From Neptuniibacter caesariensis (lineage in GTDB: Bacteria > Pseudomonadota > Gammaproteobacteria > Pseudomonadales > Balneatricaceae): 64,000 nt of DNA. This document shows positions 1 to 9,434 of the stretch, in pieces; position 1 is the stretch's first letter; each line of letters opens with the position of its first letter. Location of the stretch: assembly GCF_000153345.1 (NCBI RefSeq), contig NZ_CH724126.1, forward strand, positions 17,854 through 81,853. The letters are read 5' to 3'. Below the pieces are notes generated by a model. The model saw only the letters and a list, made by a program, of their open reading frames with translations. It did no database searches and was not told the DNA's origin. A program made the translations under genes and the position numbers.

Positions 1-104
1 TGAGTATTTTGCTGACGCTCTTCTGGAGGGATTTGCAGCGAATACCAGAAAAAAAGAATGGCATTCGCCAACAGGGCAAACAAAAAAAGCCAACGCAGTA
101 ACAT
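1..104 (-). CDS. Partial membrane-anchored protein, N-terminus only
   Basis: The first 34 codons of a gene that runs off the left edge. It opens with an ATG that overlaps the coaX stop (TGATG), so the two are translationally coupled. The visible N-terminus is one hydrophobic membrane segment (about residues 2-23, rich in Leu and Phe) followed by a polar stretch starting IPPEERQQ. In related bacteria the gene after coaX often encodes a membrane-anchored SPOR-domain protein that binds septal peptidoglycan. That identity is inferred from position only, because the SPOR domain would lie outside the window. Confidence 0.6.
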   Translation of the reverse strand, partial: MLLRWLFLFALLANAILFFWYSLQIPPEERQQNT

Positions 105-808
105 CAGCTGTCTAATCCCCAGGCCAAACCATCAAGTACCAGATCAGGTTTATAGGACCCGGTACCGGCAAGCCTATGGAACAACGCACCATCGCCACCG
201 GTTATATAGAGAGAAGCTCCATTCAGTTCAGCCACTATTTTTTCAACCAGAGCAGCAAACGCAAAGTTAATACCATGAGTGACTGCCGCGCTTGTATGCC
301 TGCCCGGCGACAGATCAAAGTCATCTATTTCCTGATCAACCAAAATTTCTGCCGTGTTCGCTAGCAACCCTCGCTGCATAAGGTTTAGCCCAGGAATAAT
401 ATATCCACCAATATGTTCACCATTGGCAGCTAGATAGTCGACAGTAATCGCACTTCCACAATCAACGACACAACAAGCACCTGACTCATAACCATATGCA
501 GCCAGCATTGCCAGCCATCGATCAACCCCCATCCTTGAAGGGTCCCCATAGCTATTAACCACCCCAGCAGTACTGTCAGTAGTAGCTGCAAACCGTGGCT
601 CAGGAAAACCAAGCTGAGCACAACAGGCTCTAATCCTTCCGTTTACCTCTTCGCCACCCACTGAGGCTACTTTCACCTCAGTAACATCAAGCCCCTGCCA
701 CTCTGAAAATCCAGCAGACGTAAAATCGGCGGTGAACAACTTTCCTCTTTGCCCACCACTATGGCGCCATTTGGTAAACGTATTACCGATATCAATCTCA
801 AGTATCAT
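104..808 (-). CDS. coaX: Type III pantothenate kinase
   Basis: Phosphorylates pantothenate, the first step of coenzyme A synthesis, in the cytoplasm. At 234 residues it is slightly short for the family but complete. It starts with the nucleotide-binding segment MILEIDIGNTFTKWR, has the GDPSRMGVDRWLAM block near residues 88-101, the central VVDCGSAITVDYL motif with the expected aspartate, and GGYIIPGL plus a TGGDG motif toward the C-terminus. The start overlaps the birA stop by 4 bp, which gives a birA-coaX-membrane protein operon. This birA-coaX pairing is common in Pseudomonas-like gammaproteobacteria, which use type III enzyme instead of CoaA. Confidence 0.95.
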   Translation of the reverse strand: MILEIDIGNTFTKWRHSGGQRGKLFTADFTSAGFSEWQGLDVTEVKVASVGGEEVNGRIRACCAQLGFPEPRFAATTDSTAGVVNSYGDPSRMGVDRWLAMLAAYGYESGACCVVDCGSAITVDYLAANGEHIGGYIIPGLNLMQRGLLANTAEILVDQEIDDFDLSPGRHTSAAVTHGINFAFAALVEKIVAELNGASLYITGGDGALFHRLAGTGSYKPDLVLDGLAWGLDS

Positions 809-1779
809 GTTGCTCGCTGAATACTCACTTCACCGCCATGATATGCACGGAGTCCGTCTTCCGATTCCAATAACAACGCACCTGAAGTATCAATGCCCTG
901 ACACACCCCTTCAATTGCCTTGCTCCCCACCTGCAATGTAATTGGCTGTGATTGCATCGCATGATACCCATGCCACTCATCCACGAATTCAGCAAAACCA
1001 TTTCTTTCAAACTGATTAAGCCTCAGCACCAGCTCATTGAGTATTTCTGCCAATAACAAGTTCCTGTCTACAGGACGCCCAGACACTGTTTTCAGATCAA
1101 TCCACGGCTGATCAATCTGCTCCCCCAGATCGCGAGGCATCTCCACATTAACACCTACACCGATCACAACCTGGCACTGTCCAGATGCTTCACCATGAAC
1201 CTCTAGCAGAATACCCGCCAGCTTTCGCCCCTGACTTAACAAATCATTCGGCCATTTTAACTGCACGGCATCGATCTTGAGCTTTTCCATAGCCTTAACC
1301 ATGGCAAGACCAACCAATAGGCTCAAACCTTCTATCGCCGCAGCCCCCTGCTCAAAACGCCAGACCAGGGAAAAATATAAATTCCGCGCAAACGGGCTTA
1401 CCCAGGTACGACCTCGACGCCCTCGGCCTTCCGTTTGCTGCTCAGCGAGATAGATGCGCCCATGACAATCGCCGCGCTGAGACTCTTTCATCGCCAAAGC
1501 GTTTGTCGAGGGTATTGTCAGTTGCAGATCAATCTCCTGTAACTGATGCCTTACATCACTTTTTAAAGCCTGCTCTATCTGACCAACGTCCAGAAGGTTT
1601 AACCCTCCAGGAACACGATAGCCACGCCCTTTGACGCTGTAGATTTCCAGACCACCTTCTTCTAAACGGCGTATATGCTTCCAGATCGCACTACGGCTGA
1701 TACCAATCTTCTCTCCCAACTCACTGCCAGAGTGAAATTTGCCATCTGCCAAAATAGACAACAACGAACGGATCGTCAT
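805..1779 (-). CDS. birA: Bifunctional biotin ligase / biotin operon repressor
   Basis: Attaches biotin to carboxylase carrier domains through biotinyl-5'-AMP, and in this form can also repress biotin genes. The 324-residue protein has an N-terminal winged helix-turn-helix (about residues 4-55, with GISRSAIWKHIRRL as recognition region). The catalytic domain carries the biotin loop GRGRRGRTW (118-126) and KWPNDL (175-180), followed by a C-terminal SH3-like part. The HTH marks it as a group II, DNA-binding BirA. It starts 14 bp after folA on the same strand and overlaps coaX, so all may share a transcript. Confidence 0.96.
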   Translation of the reverse strand: MTIRSLLSILADGKFHSGSELGEKIGISRSAIWKHIRRLEEGGLEIYSVKGRGYRVPGGLNLLDVGQIEQALKSDVRHQLQEIDLQLTIPSTNALAMKESQRGDCHGRIYLAEQQTEGRGRRGRTWVSPFARNLYFSLVWRFEQGAAAIEGLSLLVGLAMVKAMEKLKIDAVQLKWPNDLLSQGRKLAGILLEVHGEASGQCQVVIGVGVNVEMPRDLGEQIDQPWIDLKTVSGRPVDRNLLLAEILNELVLRLNQFERNGFAEFVDEWHGYHAMQSQPITLQVGSKAIEGVCQGIDTSGALLLESEDGLRAYHGGEVSIQRAT

Positions 1780-1793
1780 ACTGCTTTGCCTTC

Positions 1794-2297
1794 TTATTTT
1801 CTATCTAAAACGATAAAACTATAGTTATATGGATTAGGTCCCTCTGCAGAGAAATCTTCTCTGCCCACTTCACTCCACTCCTGACGCTCAAACTCAGGGA
1901 ACCAAGCATCCCCATCAATCTCAGCATCAACTTCGGTCAGATACAATCGTTGAGCAGACGCTAAAGCCTGTTCATAGATTTGCGCTCCACCGATCACCAT
2001 CGCCTCATCAATACCATTGATAAGTGCGATGCTTTCTGCAAGCTCAACAGCCTCCTCAAGACTATTTACCACCCGCACCCCTTCAGGGGCATAATCATTT
2101 TGACGTGTGATAACGATATTAGTTCGCCCTGGCAGAGGACGACCTATAGATTCATAAGTATTACGCCCCATGATAATAGGCTTACCCATCGTCACCTGCT
2201 TGAAATAGCGCAGATCCTCAGGAAGATGCCATGGCAGCTTATTATTAATACCGATTACACGATTTTTTGCCTGAGCCACTATAATAGCCAGGTTCAT
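1794..2297 (-). CDS. folA: Dihydrofolate reductase
   Basis: Reduces dihydrofolate to tetrahydrofolate with NADPH, recycling the folate oxidised by thymidylate synthase. At 167 residues it is a normal bacterial DHFR. The active-site segment LPWHLPEDL (21-29) contains the substrate-binding acidic residue E27. MGRNTYESIGRPLPGR (43-58) binds cofactor, and IGGAQIY is the second nucleotide-contact motif. It lies divergently from thyA, which makes the dihydrofolate it consumes, with 127 bp between the start codons. The upstream sequence on the minus strand has the ribosome site AAGGAG close to the ATG. Confidence 0.97.
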   Translation of the reverse strand: MNLAIIVAQAKNRVIGINNKLPWHLPEDLRYFKQVTMGKPIIMGRNTYESIGRPLPGRTNIVITRQNDYAPEGVRVVNSLEEAVELAESIALINGIDEAMVIGGAQIYEQALASAQRLYLTEVDAEIDGDAWFPEFERQEWSEVGREDFSAEGPNPYNYSFIVLDRK

Positions 2298-2424
2298 GAA
2301 AACTCCTTACTAAACAGCCGGGACTGCATTGAAAGCAAAACCCACTGTTAGATTCTTTACCTCAGCAACGTGCTTTGGTTAACATGACTACATCAAATTT
2401 AACCACAGGGTTAAGCACAAACCA

Positions 2425-3276
2425 ATGAGACAATACCTCGATCTCTGTCAGAGAATTATTGACGAAGGCGTCTGGGTCGAAAATGAGCGAACCGGAAAGC
2501 GCTGCCTTACAGTTATTAATGCTGATCTCACTTATGATGTAGCCAAGGGTGAGTTTCCCATGGTTACGACCCGCAAAACATTCTACAAATCAGCAATAGC
2601 AGAGATGCTCGGCTACCTTCGCGGTTATGATAATGCAGCCGACTTTCGCAAAATAGGTACCAAAACCTGGGACGCCAACGCCAATGACAATGCCGCCTGG
2701 TTAAATAACCCTTATCGCAAGGGTGAAGATGACTGCGGCTTTATTTACGGCAAAGTGGGACGTAATTTCCCAAAACCAGATGGCGGCAGCATAGACCTGT
2801 TACGCAAGATCGTTGATGATCTCTCTCAAGGAATCGATGATCGCGGCGAAATTTATACTTTTTATCACCCGGGCGCTTTTCACATGGGTTGCTTACGCCC
2901 ATGTATGTATAGCCATCACTTCTCGCTCTTAGGTGACACTCTTTATCTGAACAGCACCCAGCGGAGCTGTGACGTACCACTTGGCCTTACATTTAATATG
3001 ATTCAGGTTTATTTCTTACTGGCCATCATGGCGCAAATCACCGGAAAGAAACCAGGCAAGGCTTACCACAGAATCGTTAACGCACACATCTATGAAGATC
3101 AAGTGGAATTGATGCGCGACGTACAGCTAACCCGTGAACCGCTTCCGCTGCCTACCTTTAAAATCAACCCAGACATTAAGACGCTGGAAGACCTTGAAAC
3201 CTGGGTCACTGTTGATGACTTTGAGGTAGAAGGATACGAACACCACGAAGCGATTCAATATCCTTTCTCGGTGTAA
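2425..3276 (+). CDS. thyA: Thymidylate synthase
   Basis: Methylates dUMP to dTMP with methylenetetrahydrofolate. It is 283 residues long, about 20 longer than the E. coli enzyme, and belongs to the divergent long form I know from Vibrio-like marine bacteria. The likely catalytic cysteine is C160 in [12 protein letters not shown], and [10 protein letters not shown] (179-188) carries the phosphate-binding arginine and dUMP contact. Extra residues lie around 85-120. It is divergent from folA and convergent with lgt, separated from lgt by a strong bidirectional terminator. The ribosome site before the ATG is weak. Confidence 0.96.
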   Translation: MRQYLDLCQRIIDEGVWVENERTGKRCLTVINADLTYDVAKGEFPMVTTRKTFYKSAIAEMLGYLRGYDNAADFRKIGTKTWDANANDNAAWLNNPYRKGEDDCGFIYGKVGRNFPKPDGGSIDLLRKIVDDLSQGIDDRGEIYTFYHPGAFHMGCLRPCMYSHHFSLLGDTLYLNSTQRSCDVPLGLTFNMIQVYFLLAIMAQITGKKPGKAYHRIVNAHIYEDQVELMRDVQLTREPLPLPTFKINPDIKTLEDLETWVTVDDFEVEGYEHHEAIQYPFSV

Positions 3277-3287
3277 CTTCGCAACAA

Positions 3288-3318
3288 ACAAAAAAGGCGG
3301 TGTTAACCGCCTTTTTTT
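3288..3318. terminator. Bidirectional intrinsic terminator between thyA and lgt
   Basis: A perfect GGCGGT/ACCGCC stem with a short loop is flanked by A6 on the left and T7 on the right. It can therefore stop transcription of both convergent genes. Confidence 0.9.
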
Positions 3319-3325
3319 ATGAATA

Positions 3326-4117
3326 TTACACCCTTTTCAGGTCTGAGCGTTGATAGGCAAAGCCGAGCATCAGCGCCCCCAACAAGATCATCGGTAAGGA
3401 TAGTAATTGCCCCATCGTCAGCCAGTCCATCGCGACAAAGCCAATATGCCCATCCGGTTCACGATAAAACTCAACGACCGATCGGAATACCCCATAGAGC
3501 AGCAAGAACAGCCCCGATACAGCCATACGCGGTCTTGGTTTAGATGAGAACCACCATAGCGCAACAAACAGAACAACACCTTCGAGAGCAAACTGATAAA
3601 GTTGAGAAGGATGTCTTGGTAAATCACCCGCATGGCGAAACACTACGCCCCAGGTACCATCCGTAACTCGCCCCCAAAGCTCACCACCAATAAAGTTACC
3701 AAGCCGTCCGGCTCCTAAGCCCACCGGTATCAGCGGCGCAACAAAGTCCGCCATCTCCATGAGACTTTTGCCATGCTGGCGACCAAACCAGTACATAACA
3801 GCAATCACCCCAAGCAGACCACCATGGAATGACATACCACCTTCCCAGACCGCAAATAACCAAAGCGGATCCGAGAGAAACTTATCAAAGTTGTAAAAGA
3901 GCACGTAACCCATTCGCCCACCTAGGACGACACCCATCGCACCCCAGAAAATAAAATCTGAGACCTGCTCTTCACTCCAGCCAGAACCGGGCTTCCTCGC
4001 CCGCTTAACACCCAGCCACCAGGCAGCCGCAAAACCCACCAGATACATAAGTCCGTACCAATGCACTTTCAGCGGACCTAACTCTAAAGCAATCGGGTTT
4101 ATTTCATGAACCCACAC
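3326..4117 (-). CDS. lgt: Prolipoprotein diacylglyceryl transferase
   Basis: Transfers diacylglycerol from phosphatidylglycerol to the lipobox cysteine of prolipoproteins in the inner membrane. At 263 residues with about seven hydrophobic segments it is standard. SFHGGL (96-101) holds the essential histidine H98, and [14 protein letters not shown] (137-150) is the Lgt signature with the essential arginine. HPSQLYQ follows at 169-175. The gene sits 24 bp downstream of the TauE-like gene on the same strand and ends at the shared terminator with thyA. The rppH-ptsP-lgt-thyA neighbourhood of enterics is recognisable here, with two insertions and thyA inverted. Confidence 0.97.
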   Translation of the reverse strand: MWVHEINPIALELGPLKVHWYGLMYLVGFAAAWWLGVKRARKPGSGWSEEQVSDFIFWGAMGVVLGGRMGYVLFYNFDKFLSDPLWLFAVWEGGMSFHGGLLGVIAVMYWFGRQHGKSLMEMADFVAPLIPVGLGAGRLGNFIGGELWGRVTDGTWGVVFRHAGDLPRHPSQLYQFALEGVVLFVALWWFSSKPRPRMAVSGLFLLLYGVFRSVVEFYREPDGHIGFVAMDWLTMGQLLSLPMILLGALMLGFAYQRSDLKRV

Positions 4118-4141
4118 AATATTTCCCCCAACCGGAACTTA

Positions 4142-4942
4142 CTACAATAAATTTGTAACCAAAAAACGCAGCCCTACGCACAGTAAAAAGACTGCAAAAA
4201 TGCGTTTTAGAACAGGTGCAGGCAAGCGATGCGCAAGCTTGGCTCCATATTTAGCAAATATTGAGCTGGTCAGCACAATGCCCAATAACGCCGGCAGATA
4301 GATGAACCCGGCGCTCCATTCTGGCATTGCCGGGTTCTGCCACCCCTCCCAGATATTGGTTAAGGCTCCCATCAACGCAATAGGCAGCCCGCACGCCGCA
4401 GAGGTGGCCACAGCCTGCTGCATCTGAACTCGGCGCCAGGTAAAGTAGGGCACCGATAACGTGCCCCCACCAATACCGAAAATACTCGATAGCCAACCAA
4501 TAAACCCGCCAGCGATTGCCAGATCCTTATTGTTAACCGCTGTTTCACCCGCATCGGGTTTGAGGTTTAAAGCCATTTGAATCGCCACCAGGATCACGAA
4601 GCAGCCTAAGGTGATTTGCAGCCACTCACCGGTCATCAAACCCGCGGTTTTAACCCCAAGGAATGCACCGAGCAGAATACCCAGAGTAACCGGCTTAAAA
4701 ATATCCCAACGCACAGCCCCCTTTTTATTATGTGCCAGCGTCGAACTGATTGATGTTGCTACAATTGTCGCCAGCGATGTCGCCACCGCGGCATGCGTCA
4801 ACACGTCAGGGGACATGCCTTGTAACTCAAAGCTAAAGACCAGTACGGGCACAATAAGCAAACCACCACCAATGCCGAATAGCCCTGCAACTACACCAGC
4901 CGCTGCACCCAGAATCAGATAGGTCAAAATGGTAAATAACAT
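4142..4942 (-). CDS. TauE/SafE family (TSUP) membrane transporter
   Basis: A 266-residue, eight-helix-type inner-membrane protein of the TauE/SafE (TSUP, DUF81) family, generally linked to export or import of sulfite, sulfonates or small organic anions. The two characteristic glycine-rich repeats are visible: AGVVAGLFGIGGGLLIVPVL near residue 15-34 and IGWLSSIFGIGGGTLSVPYF near 148-167, one per half of the internal duplication. It lies immediately upstream of lgt on the same strand, a common position for this family in gammaproteobacteria. The substrate cannot be told from the sequence. Confidence 0.9.
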   Translation of the reverse strand: MLFTILTYLILGAAAGVVAGLFGIGGGLLIVPVLVFSFELQGMSPDVLTHAAVATSLATIVATSISSTLAHNKKGAVRWDIFKPVTLGILLGAFLGVKTAGLMTGEWLQITLGCFVILVAIQMALNLKPDAGETAVNNKDLAIAGGFIGWLSSIFGIGGGTLSVPYFTWRRVQMQQAVATSAACGLPIALMGALTNIWEGWQNPAMPEWSAGFIYLPALLGIVLTSSIFAKYGAKLAHRLPAPVLKRIFAVFLLCVGLRFLVTNLL

Positions 4943-5029
4943 GAATCAATCCTTAGAGATGTGTCATTCAGGATAAAAAGCCTTAGTATTCAAGAAACGA
5001 CATATTAACGAATAAACCGATCTTTACCT

Positions 5030-5806
5030 ATGTGCTTGATAACATTCGCGTATAAATCCCATCCAGAATACTCACTTATTCTTATTGCTAATCGCGACGA
5101 ATTTTATCAGCGCCCCAGTCAGCCCATGCATTTCTGGGATGATCACAATGAAATTCTGGCAGGCCGGGACCTGGAACAGCTCGGCACATGGTTAGGCTTC
5201 AACACTGCAGGAAAGTTTACCGCGGTTACCAATTACCGGGATGGACGAAACCCCGCAAAAAACAGAAGATCCCGGGGCGAACTGACAGCCAATTTTCTGA
5301 AGTGCCAACAAAGCGCAGACGAATACCTTCTTCAACTTGAACAAAATAAGCAGGAATTTGGTGATTTTAACTTGCTTGTAGCTGATCAGACTGGGCTCTA
5401 TTACTGCTCTAACCGGGGCGCAGAAACCCATGAACTGAAGCCAGGCATTTACGGCATGAGTAACGCACTGCTCGACACGCCCTGGCCTAAGCTTCAGCGG
5501 GTCAAGCAGGATCTGACGAATGCTATTAACAGCTCTGCACTGACAGCCGAACACCTGATGGGAATTATGGGTAACAGGGAAACCGCACCAGACAAGGACC
5601 TACCCGATACGGGCATTAGCCTGAATTGGGAAAGACTACTCTCTTCAAGCTTCATTCAGGCTGATAACTACGGCACCCGAGCGACCACTTTAGTGATGCA
5701 AAAACCTAATGGCGACACCACTGTTATTGAACAAGGTTTTGATGTTGGCGGACCATTAGCCAGAAGTGAGTACAAACTACCACTGCCAGCTATTGGCGTT
5801 AGTTAG
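5030..5806 (+). CDS. NRDE family protein (TANGO2-like)
   Basis: A 258-residue member of the NRDE/TANGO2 family. It shows the defining N-terminal pattern: MCLITF, with a potential N-terminal nucleophile Cys2, then IANRDEFYQRPS around residues 21-32 and GRDLEQLGTWLG near 46-57. The family resembles Ntn hydrolases, and TANGO2 relatives have been linked to lipid or heme handling, but no bacterial substrate is firmly established. It is transcribed toward ptsP and the two coding regions overlap by 8 bp tail to tail. No signal peptide is seen, so it is likely cytoplasmic. Confidence 0.88.
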   Translation: MCLITFAYKSHPEYSLILIANRDEFYQRPSQPMHFWDDHNEILAGRDLEQLGTWLGFNTAGKFTAVTNYRDGRNPAKNRRSRGELTANFLKCQQSADEYLLQLEQNKQEFGDFNLLVADQTGLYYCSNRGAETHELKPGIYGMSNALLDTPWPKLQRVKQDLTNAINSSALTAEHLMGIMGNRETAPDKDLPDTGISLNWERLLSSSFIQADNYGTRATTLVMQKPNGDTTVIEQGFDVGGPLARSEYKLPLPAIGVS

Positions 5807-8072
5807 GGATATTGGGCTGTGCAGGTAGTGCAATGCCCAGCTCATCTAAGCGCTCGTTAATCAGGGCCTGAATCCGGTCCGCATCATCCATCGACATGAC
5901 ATCTTTTAGCAATCGATCCGCATCAGTCTTAGTAATTTTGCGAATAGCCGCCTTCACTTTCGGCAAATTAGTTGCGTTCATAGAAAGCACGTCATAACCC
6001 ATCGCCATGAGCAGCAGAGCGCCACCAGGCTCAGAAGCCACCTCACCACAGATGGATACGGAAGCGTTCTCTTTATGTGCTTCACGGGCAATGTATTCGA
6101 GCGCTTTAAGCACCGCCGGGTGGTAACTCACATACAGATCAGCCACCCTTGGGTTGTTTCGATCCACCGCCAACAAATACTGAGTCAGGTCATTGGAACC
6201 TACCGAGATAAAATCAACGCGACGGGCAAAACGACGCACCTGATACACTGCAGCAGGTACCTCCACCATCACACCGACAAGAGGGCGCTTAATGTTATGC
6301 CCCTCTTCCTGAAGCTCACGCACTGCCCGATCGATCTGGCGATTAGCCTCTTCAACCTCACGAACACTGGTTACCATCGGCAGCATTATGCGTAGATTCT
6401 CATACCCCTCGCCGGCTTTGAGCATCGCTCTCACCTGCACCAGGAATATTTCCGGGTGATCCAGAGTGACACGAATACCACGCCAGCCCAGGAATGGGTT
6501 CTCTTCTTCAATCGGGAAGTACGGCAGTGCTTTGTCACCGCCAATATCCAGGGTACGCATCGTGACCGGACGCGGATGAAACGCTTCCAGCTGTTTACGG
6601 TACGTCTGCGCTTGCTCCTGCTCACTGGGGAAGAAGTCACGAATCATGAAAGGGACTTCGGTACGATACAGACCGATACCTTCAGCGCCACGCTCCAGAG
6701 AGCGTGCTACATCGGCGATCAAGCCGGTATTTACCCATAATGGCATCCGGAAACCATCGGTCGTTTCTGCCGGCAGATCTTTGAGCGCAGCTAACTCTTC
6801 TGCCTGCTCTTTCTCACCTTTAACAATATCCTGATAGGCGGTCAGCAGATCTTCGCCTGGCTGGACATAGATACGTCCGGAATAACCATCCAGAATTAAT
6901 TGCCGCCCATCGATGCGCGTTAATGGAAGATCAACCGCACCCATAATGGTCGGAATACCCATAGAACGCGCGAGTATTGCAGCGTGCGAGTTACTTGATC
7001 CATGCACAGAAACAAGACCTACCAGCTTCTCACTGGGCACTTCACCCAGCATAGCAGGCGTTAGCTCATCGGCAACCAGAATTGTCTCATCGGTAAATTC
7101 AAGTGATGCTGGCGCAGCCTCCTGAAGATAAGCTAACACTCTTCGACCAAGATCTTTGATATCAGTCGCTCTCTCCCTTAAGTAGGGATCATCCATCATA
7201 GAGAACTGACGAACATGCTCAGTGACGACTTCACGAAGCGCACCTTGCGCCCAGTTACCCTTCTCAATCCGGGCAACCACCTCACCTGCCAGCGCATTAT
7301 CATCCAGCATACGCAGGTACACATCGAAAAGCGCTTGCTCCTCAGTACGTAAACGCTGGGCCAGGCTACGCCCGACAACTTTGATATCTCGACGTACCAG
7401 CTTAAGCGCTTCTTCAAAGCTAGCAATCTCTTTCGCTACATCTTTGGCTGGCTTATCCGGAACCGATGACAGATCAGCAGGCGGAGCAATAACAGTAGCA
7501 GAGCCGATCGCCACACCAGATGAACCGGCGACACCTTCAAAGCGAAGATCAACAACCGCTTTCTCCTGCTCACCAATCGTGCCCAGAGAACCTGTTGCTT
7601 CAGCATGGGCAATCACACCAGCAAGCTGAGCTGACAAGGTGACAAGAAATGCCTCTTCACTTTCATCAAAACGGCGAAGGTCCCTCTGCTGTACAACCAG
7701 AACACCTAATACGTCACGGTGATGAATAATGGGCACGCCCAGGAAAGAGTTAAAACGCTCCTCACCGGTTGATTCAACGTATTTGAATGCGCGGTGTTCA
7801 GAAGCATTTTCCAGGTTGATCGGTTCAGCTCGATCAACCACAAGGCCGACCAAACCTTCAGCAGCAGATAAACGAACACTACCCACCGCCTCTGGGTTTA
7901 AGCCTTCAGAAGCCATCAACACATAACGCTGATCGCTTGGATCAAAAAGATAAACCGAGCAAACCTCGGTTTTCATCGAACGCTGGACACTAGTCACAAT
8001 AAGGTTCAGCACCGACTCCAGATTTGGAGCGACACTTACCTCTTGTACTATCTTTCGTAAGACATCCAGCAT
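5799..8072 (-). CDS. ptsP: PtsP, enzyme I of the nitrogen phosphotransferase system
   Basis: Uses phosphoenolpyruvate to phosphorylate NPr, starting the regulatory nitrogen PTS cascade. The 757-residue protein has an N-terminal GAF domain (about 1-160), a linker, then the enzyme I body. The phosphorylated histidine is H363 in SSNSHAAILARSMG. The PEP-binding TIM-barrel region contains GIGLYRTEVPFM and, near the C-terminus, SVGSNDLTQYLLAVDRN and the SICGEVASEPGG active-site cysteine segment. It lies 13 bp downstream of rppH in the same direction, the usual rppH-ptsP operon. The GAF domain suggests regulation by a small ligand such as glutamine or 2-oxoglutarate, known for PtsP relatives but not visible here. 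Confidence 0.97.
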   Translation of the reverse strand: MLDVLRKIVQEVSVAPNLESVLNLIVTSVQRSMKTEVCSVYLFDPSDQRYVLMASEGLNPEAVGSVRLSAAEGLVGLVVDRAEPINLENASEHRAFKYVESTGEERFNSFLGVPIIHHRDVLGVLVVQQRDLRRFDESEEAFLVTLSAQLAGVIAHAEATGSLGTIGEQEKAVVDLRFEGVAGSSGVAIGSATVIAPPADLSSVPDKPAKDVAKEIASFEEALKLVRRDIKVVGRSLAQRLRTEEQALFDVYLRMLDDNALAGEVVARIEKGNWAQGALREVVTEHVRQFSMMDDPYLRERATDIKDLGRRVLAYLQEAAPASLEFTDETILVADELTPAMLGEVPSEKLVGLVSVHGSSNSHAAILARSMGIPTIMGAVDLPLTRIDGRQLILDGYSGRIYVQPGEDLLTAYQDIVKGEKEQAEELAALKDLPAETTDGFRMPLWVNTGLIADVARSLERGAEGIGLYRTEVPFMIRDFFPSEQEQAQTYRKQLEAFHPRPVTMRTLDIGGDKALPYFPIEEENPFLGWRGIRVTLDHPEIFLVQVRAMLKAGEGYENLRIMLPMVTSVREVEEANRQIDRAVRELQEEGHNIKRPLVGVMVEVPAAVYQVRRFARRVDFISVGSNDLTQYLLAVDRNNPRVADLYVSYHPAVLKALEYIAREAHKENASVSICGEVASEPGGALLLMAMGYDVLSMNATNLPKVKAAIRKITKTDADRLLKDVMSMDDADRIQALINERLDELGIALPAQPNIPN

Positions 8073-8085
8073 TCGTTTCCCTCCC

Positions 8086-8577
8086 TCAGGAGTCGACTAT
8101 ATGAAAGCGCGACAGCTTAGGCGACAGTTCGCGCATCGCTTTGCGATAAACCTCTCGTTTAAATGACACTACCTGGCCAAGTGGATACCAGTAGCTTACC
8201 CAGCGCCAACCATCAAACTCAGGTGATTCTGTATGATCGATAGTTACAGCACTGTCCTCACTAAGCATCCTTAGCAAAAACCATTTTTGCTTTTGGCCGA
8301 CGCATACGGGATGCGAATTGCGCCGGATCATTCGTTTGGGCAATCGATATCTTAACCAGCCTCGGGTCACCGCGACAATTTCTACGTCTTTATCCGAAAG
8401 ACCGATCTCTTCTCGCAGTTCTCTATACATCGCCTGCTCGGGGGTTTCATCTTCATTTATCCCCCCTTGCGGGAACTGCCAGGCGTCCTGACCTATACGT
8501 CTTGCCCAAAGGACCTGACCCAGCGAGTTAGCCAGAATGATACCGACATTCGGCCTGAACCCATCTGAATCAATCAC
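8086..8577 (-). CDS. rppH: RNA pyrophosphohydrolase
   Basis: Removes pyrophosphate from the 5' end of mRNAs, which triggers RNase E-dependent decay. The 163-residue protein is a Nudix hydrolase whose Nudix box spans about residues 38-60 ([20 protein letters not shown], followed by IGL). The start [17 protein letters not shown] is the conserved RppH N-terminus, and LPKRMIRRN and GQKQKWFLL are the usual RNA-contact segments. It is the first gene of a two-gene operon with ptsP and is divergent from the HAD phosphatase gene, with 133 bp between them. Confidence 0.97.
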   Translation of the reverse strand: MIDSDGFRPNVGIILANSLGQVLWARRIGQDAWQFPQGGINEDETPEQAMYRELREEIGLSDKDVEIVAVTRGWLRYRLPKRMIRRNSHPVCVGQKQKWFLLRMLSEDSAVTIDHTESPEFDGWRWVSYWYPLGQVVSFKREVYRKAMRELSPKLSRFHIVDS

Positions 8578-8710
8578 TTTGTAATTCCTAAACCTTTTTC
8601 AGCTATTGTTCCATAATTCTTTCTCTCTCAGCAATTCCTTTTGAGACAATTGCAATCAATCCGCTAGATCCCTATCCTTGCTTCACACATTTTTCATTGA
8701 GGAACACCCT

Positions 8711-9364
8711 TTGAGCTTAGCAATTTTTGATCTGGACAATACCCTGCTTGGTGGCGATAGTGATCATGCGTGGGGAGAATTTCTGTGTGAAAAAGGGATC
8801 GTGGACAGCGATGAATACAGCCGCGCAAATGACTACTTTTACGAGCAGTATAAAAACGGCGGGCTGGATATCTTTGAATTTCTTGAATTCGCCTTAAAAC
8901 CGCTGGCTCAACTGGATCGCGAACAGCTCAATGAACTGCACAACCAGTTTATGCAGGAAAAGATCGCTCCAATCATGCTGCCTAAAGCCAAAGAGTTACT
9001 GGAAAACCATCGCAAACAAGGTGACTACCTGCTTATCATTACTGCGACTAACCGTTTTGTAACCGGCCCCATCGCTGACGCATTAGGCGTCGATGAGATT
9101 ATTGCTACGGATCCTGAAGAGGTTGATGGGCAGTACACGGGGAAAGTGGCTGGAATACCGTGCTTCCAGGACGGCAAAGTGACTCGCCTCAATACCTGGC
9201 TTGAATCAAACGAACACTCGCTAGAAGAGAGCTATTTTTACAGCGATTCACATAATGACCTGCCACTACTGGAACTAGTAACCTATCCGGTCGCAGTCAA
9301 TCCAGATGAAACACTGGAAGCTCATGCCAATGAAAAGCTTTGGCCCGTTCTGGATCTTCGCTAG
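8711..9364 (+). CDS. HAD-superfamily phosphatase, subclass IB (SerB-like)
   Basis: A 217-residue cytoplasmic HAD hydrolase. Motif I is FDLDNTLLGGDSDHAW at the very N-terminus (nucleophile D7, acid/base D9), motif II is LIITATNRF, and motif IV is YFYSDSHNDLPLLELV. This pattern is HAD-IB, the group with phosphoserine phosphatase and histidinol-phosphate phosphatase-like enzymes, but the substrate is not determined. I chose the TTG at this position because GAGG lies 10 bp upstream and motif I then falls at residue 6, as in the family. An in-frame TTG at 8678 would add 11 residues without a ribosome site. Confidence 0.88.
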   Translation: MSLAIFDLDNTLLGGDSDHAWGEFLCEKGIVDSDEYSRANDYFYEQYKNGGLDIFEFLEFALKPLAQLDREQLNELHNQFMQEKIAPIMLPKAKELLENHRKQGDYLLIITATNRFVTGPIADALGVDEIIATDPEEVDGQYTGKVAGIPCFQDGKVTRLNTWLESNEHSLEESYFYSDSHNDLPLLELVTYPVAVNPDETLEAHANEKLWPVLDLR

Positions 9365-9434
9365 ATCCACTGCCAAGTAAAAGATCCGGGCGAGTATCTG
9401 CTCAGCCTGGATCCAATGACCGCGCAATTACCCA

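Noticed and set aside
4611-4922. A 103-codon open frame opposite the TauE-like gene
   Set aside because: Antisense frame with a Ser/Thr/Pro-rich product, explained by the glycine and alanine codons of the real gene.
7222-7629. A 135-codon open frame opposite ptsP
   Set aside because: Antisense to a well-supported gene, low-complexity Ser/Arg/Thr-rich product, no ribosome site. It is a by-product of codon use in ptsP.
9365-9434. Possible tRNA or short RNA after the HAD gene
   Set aside because: Short GATCC-rich repeats are present but no cloverleaf, no T-loop sequence and no conserved ends.
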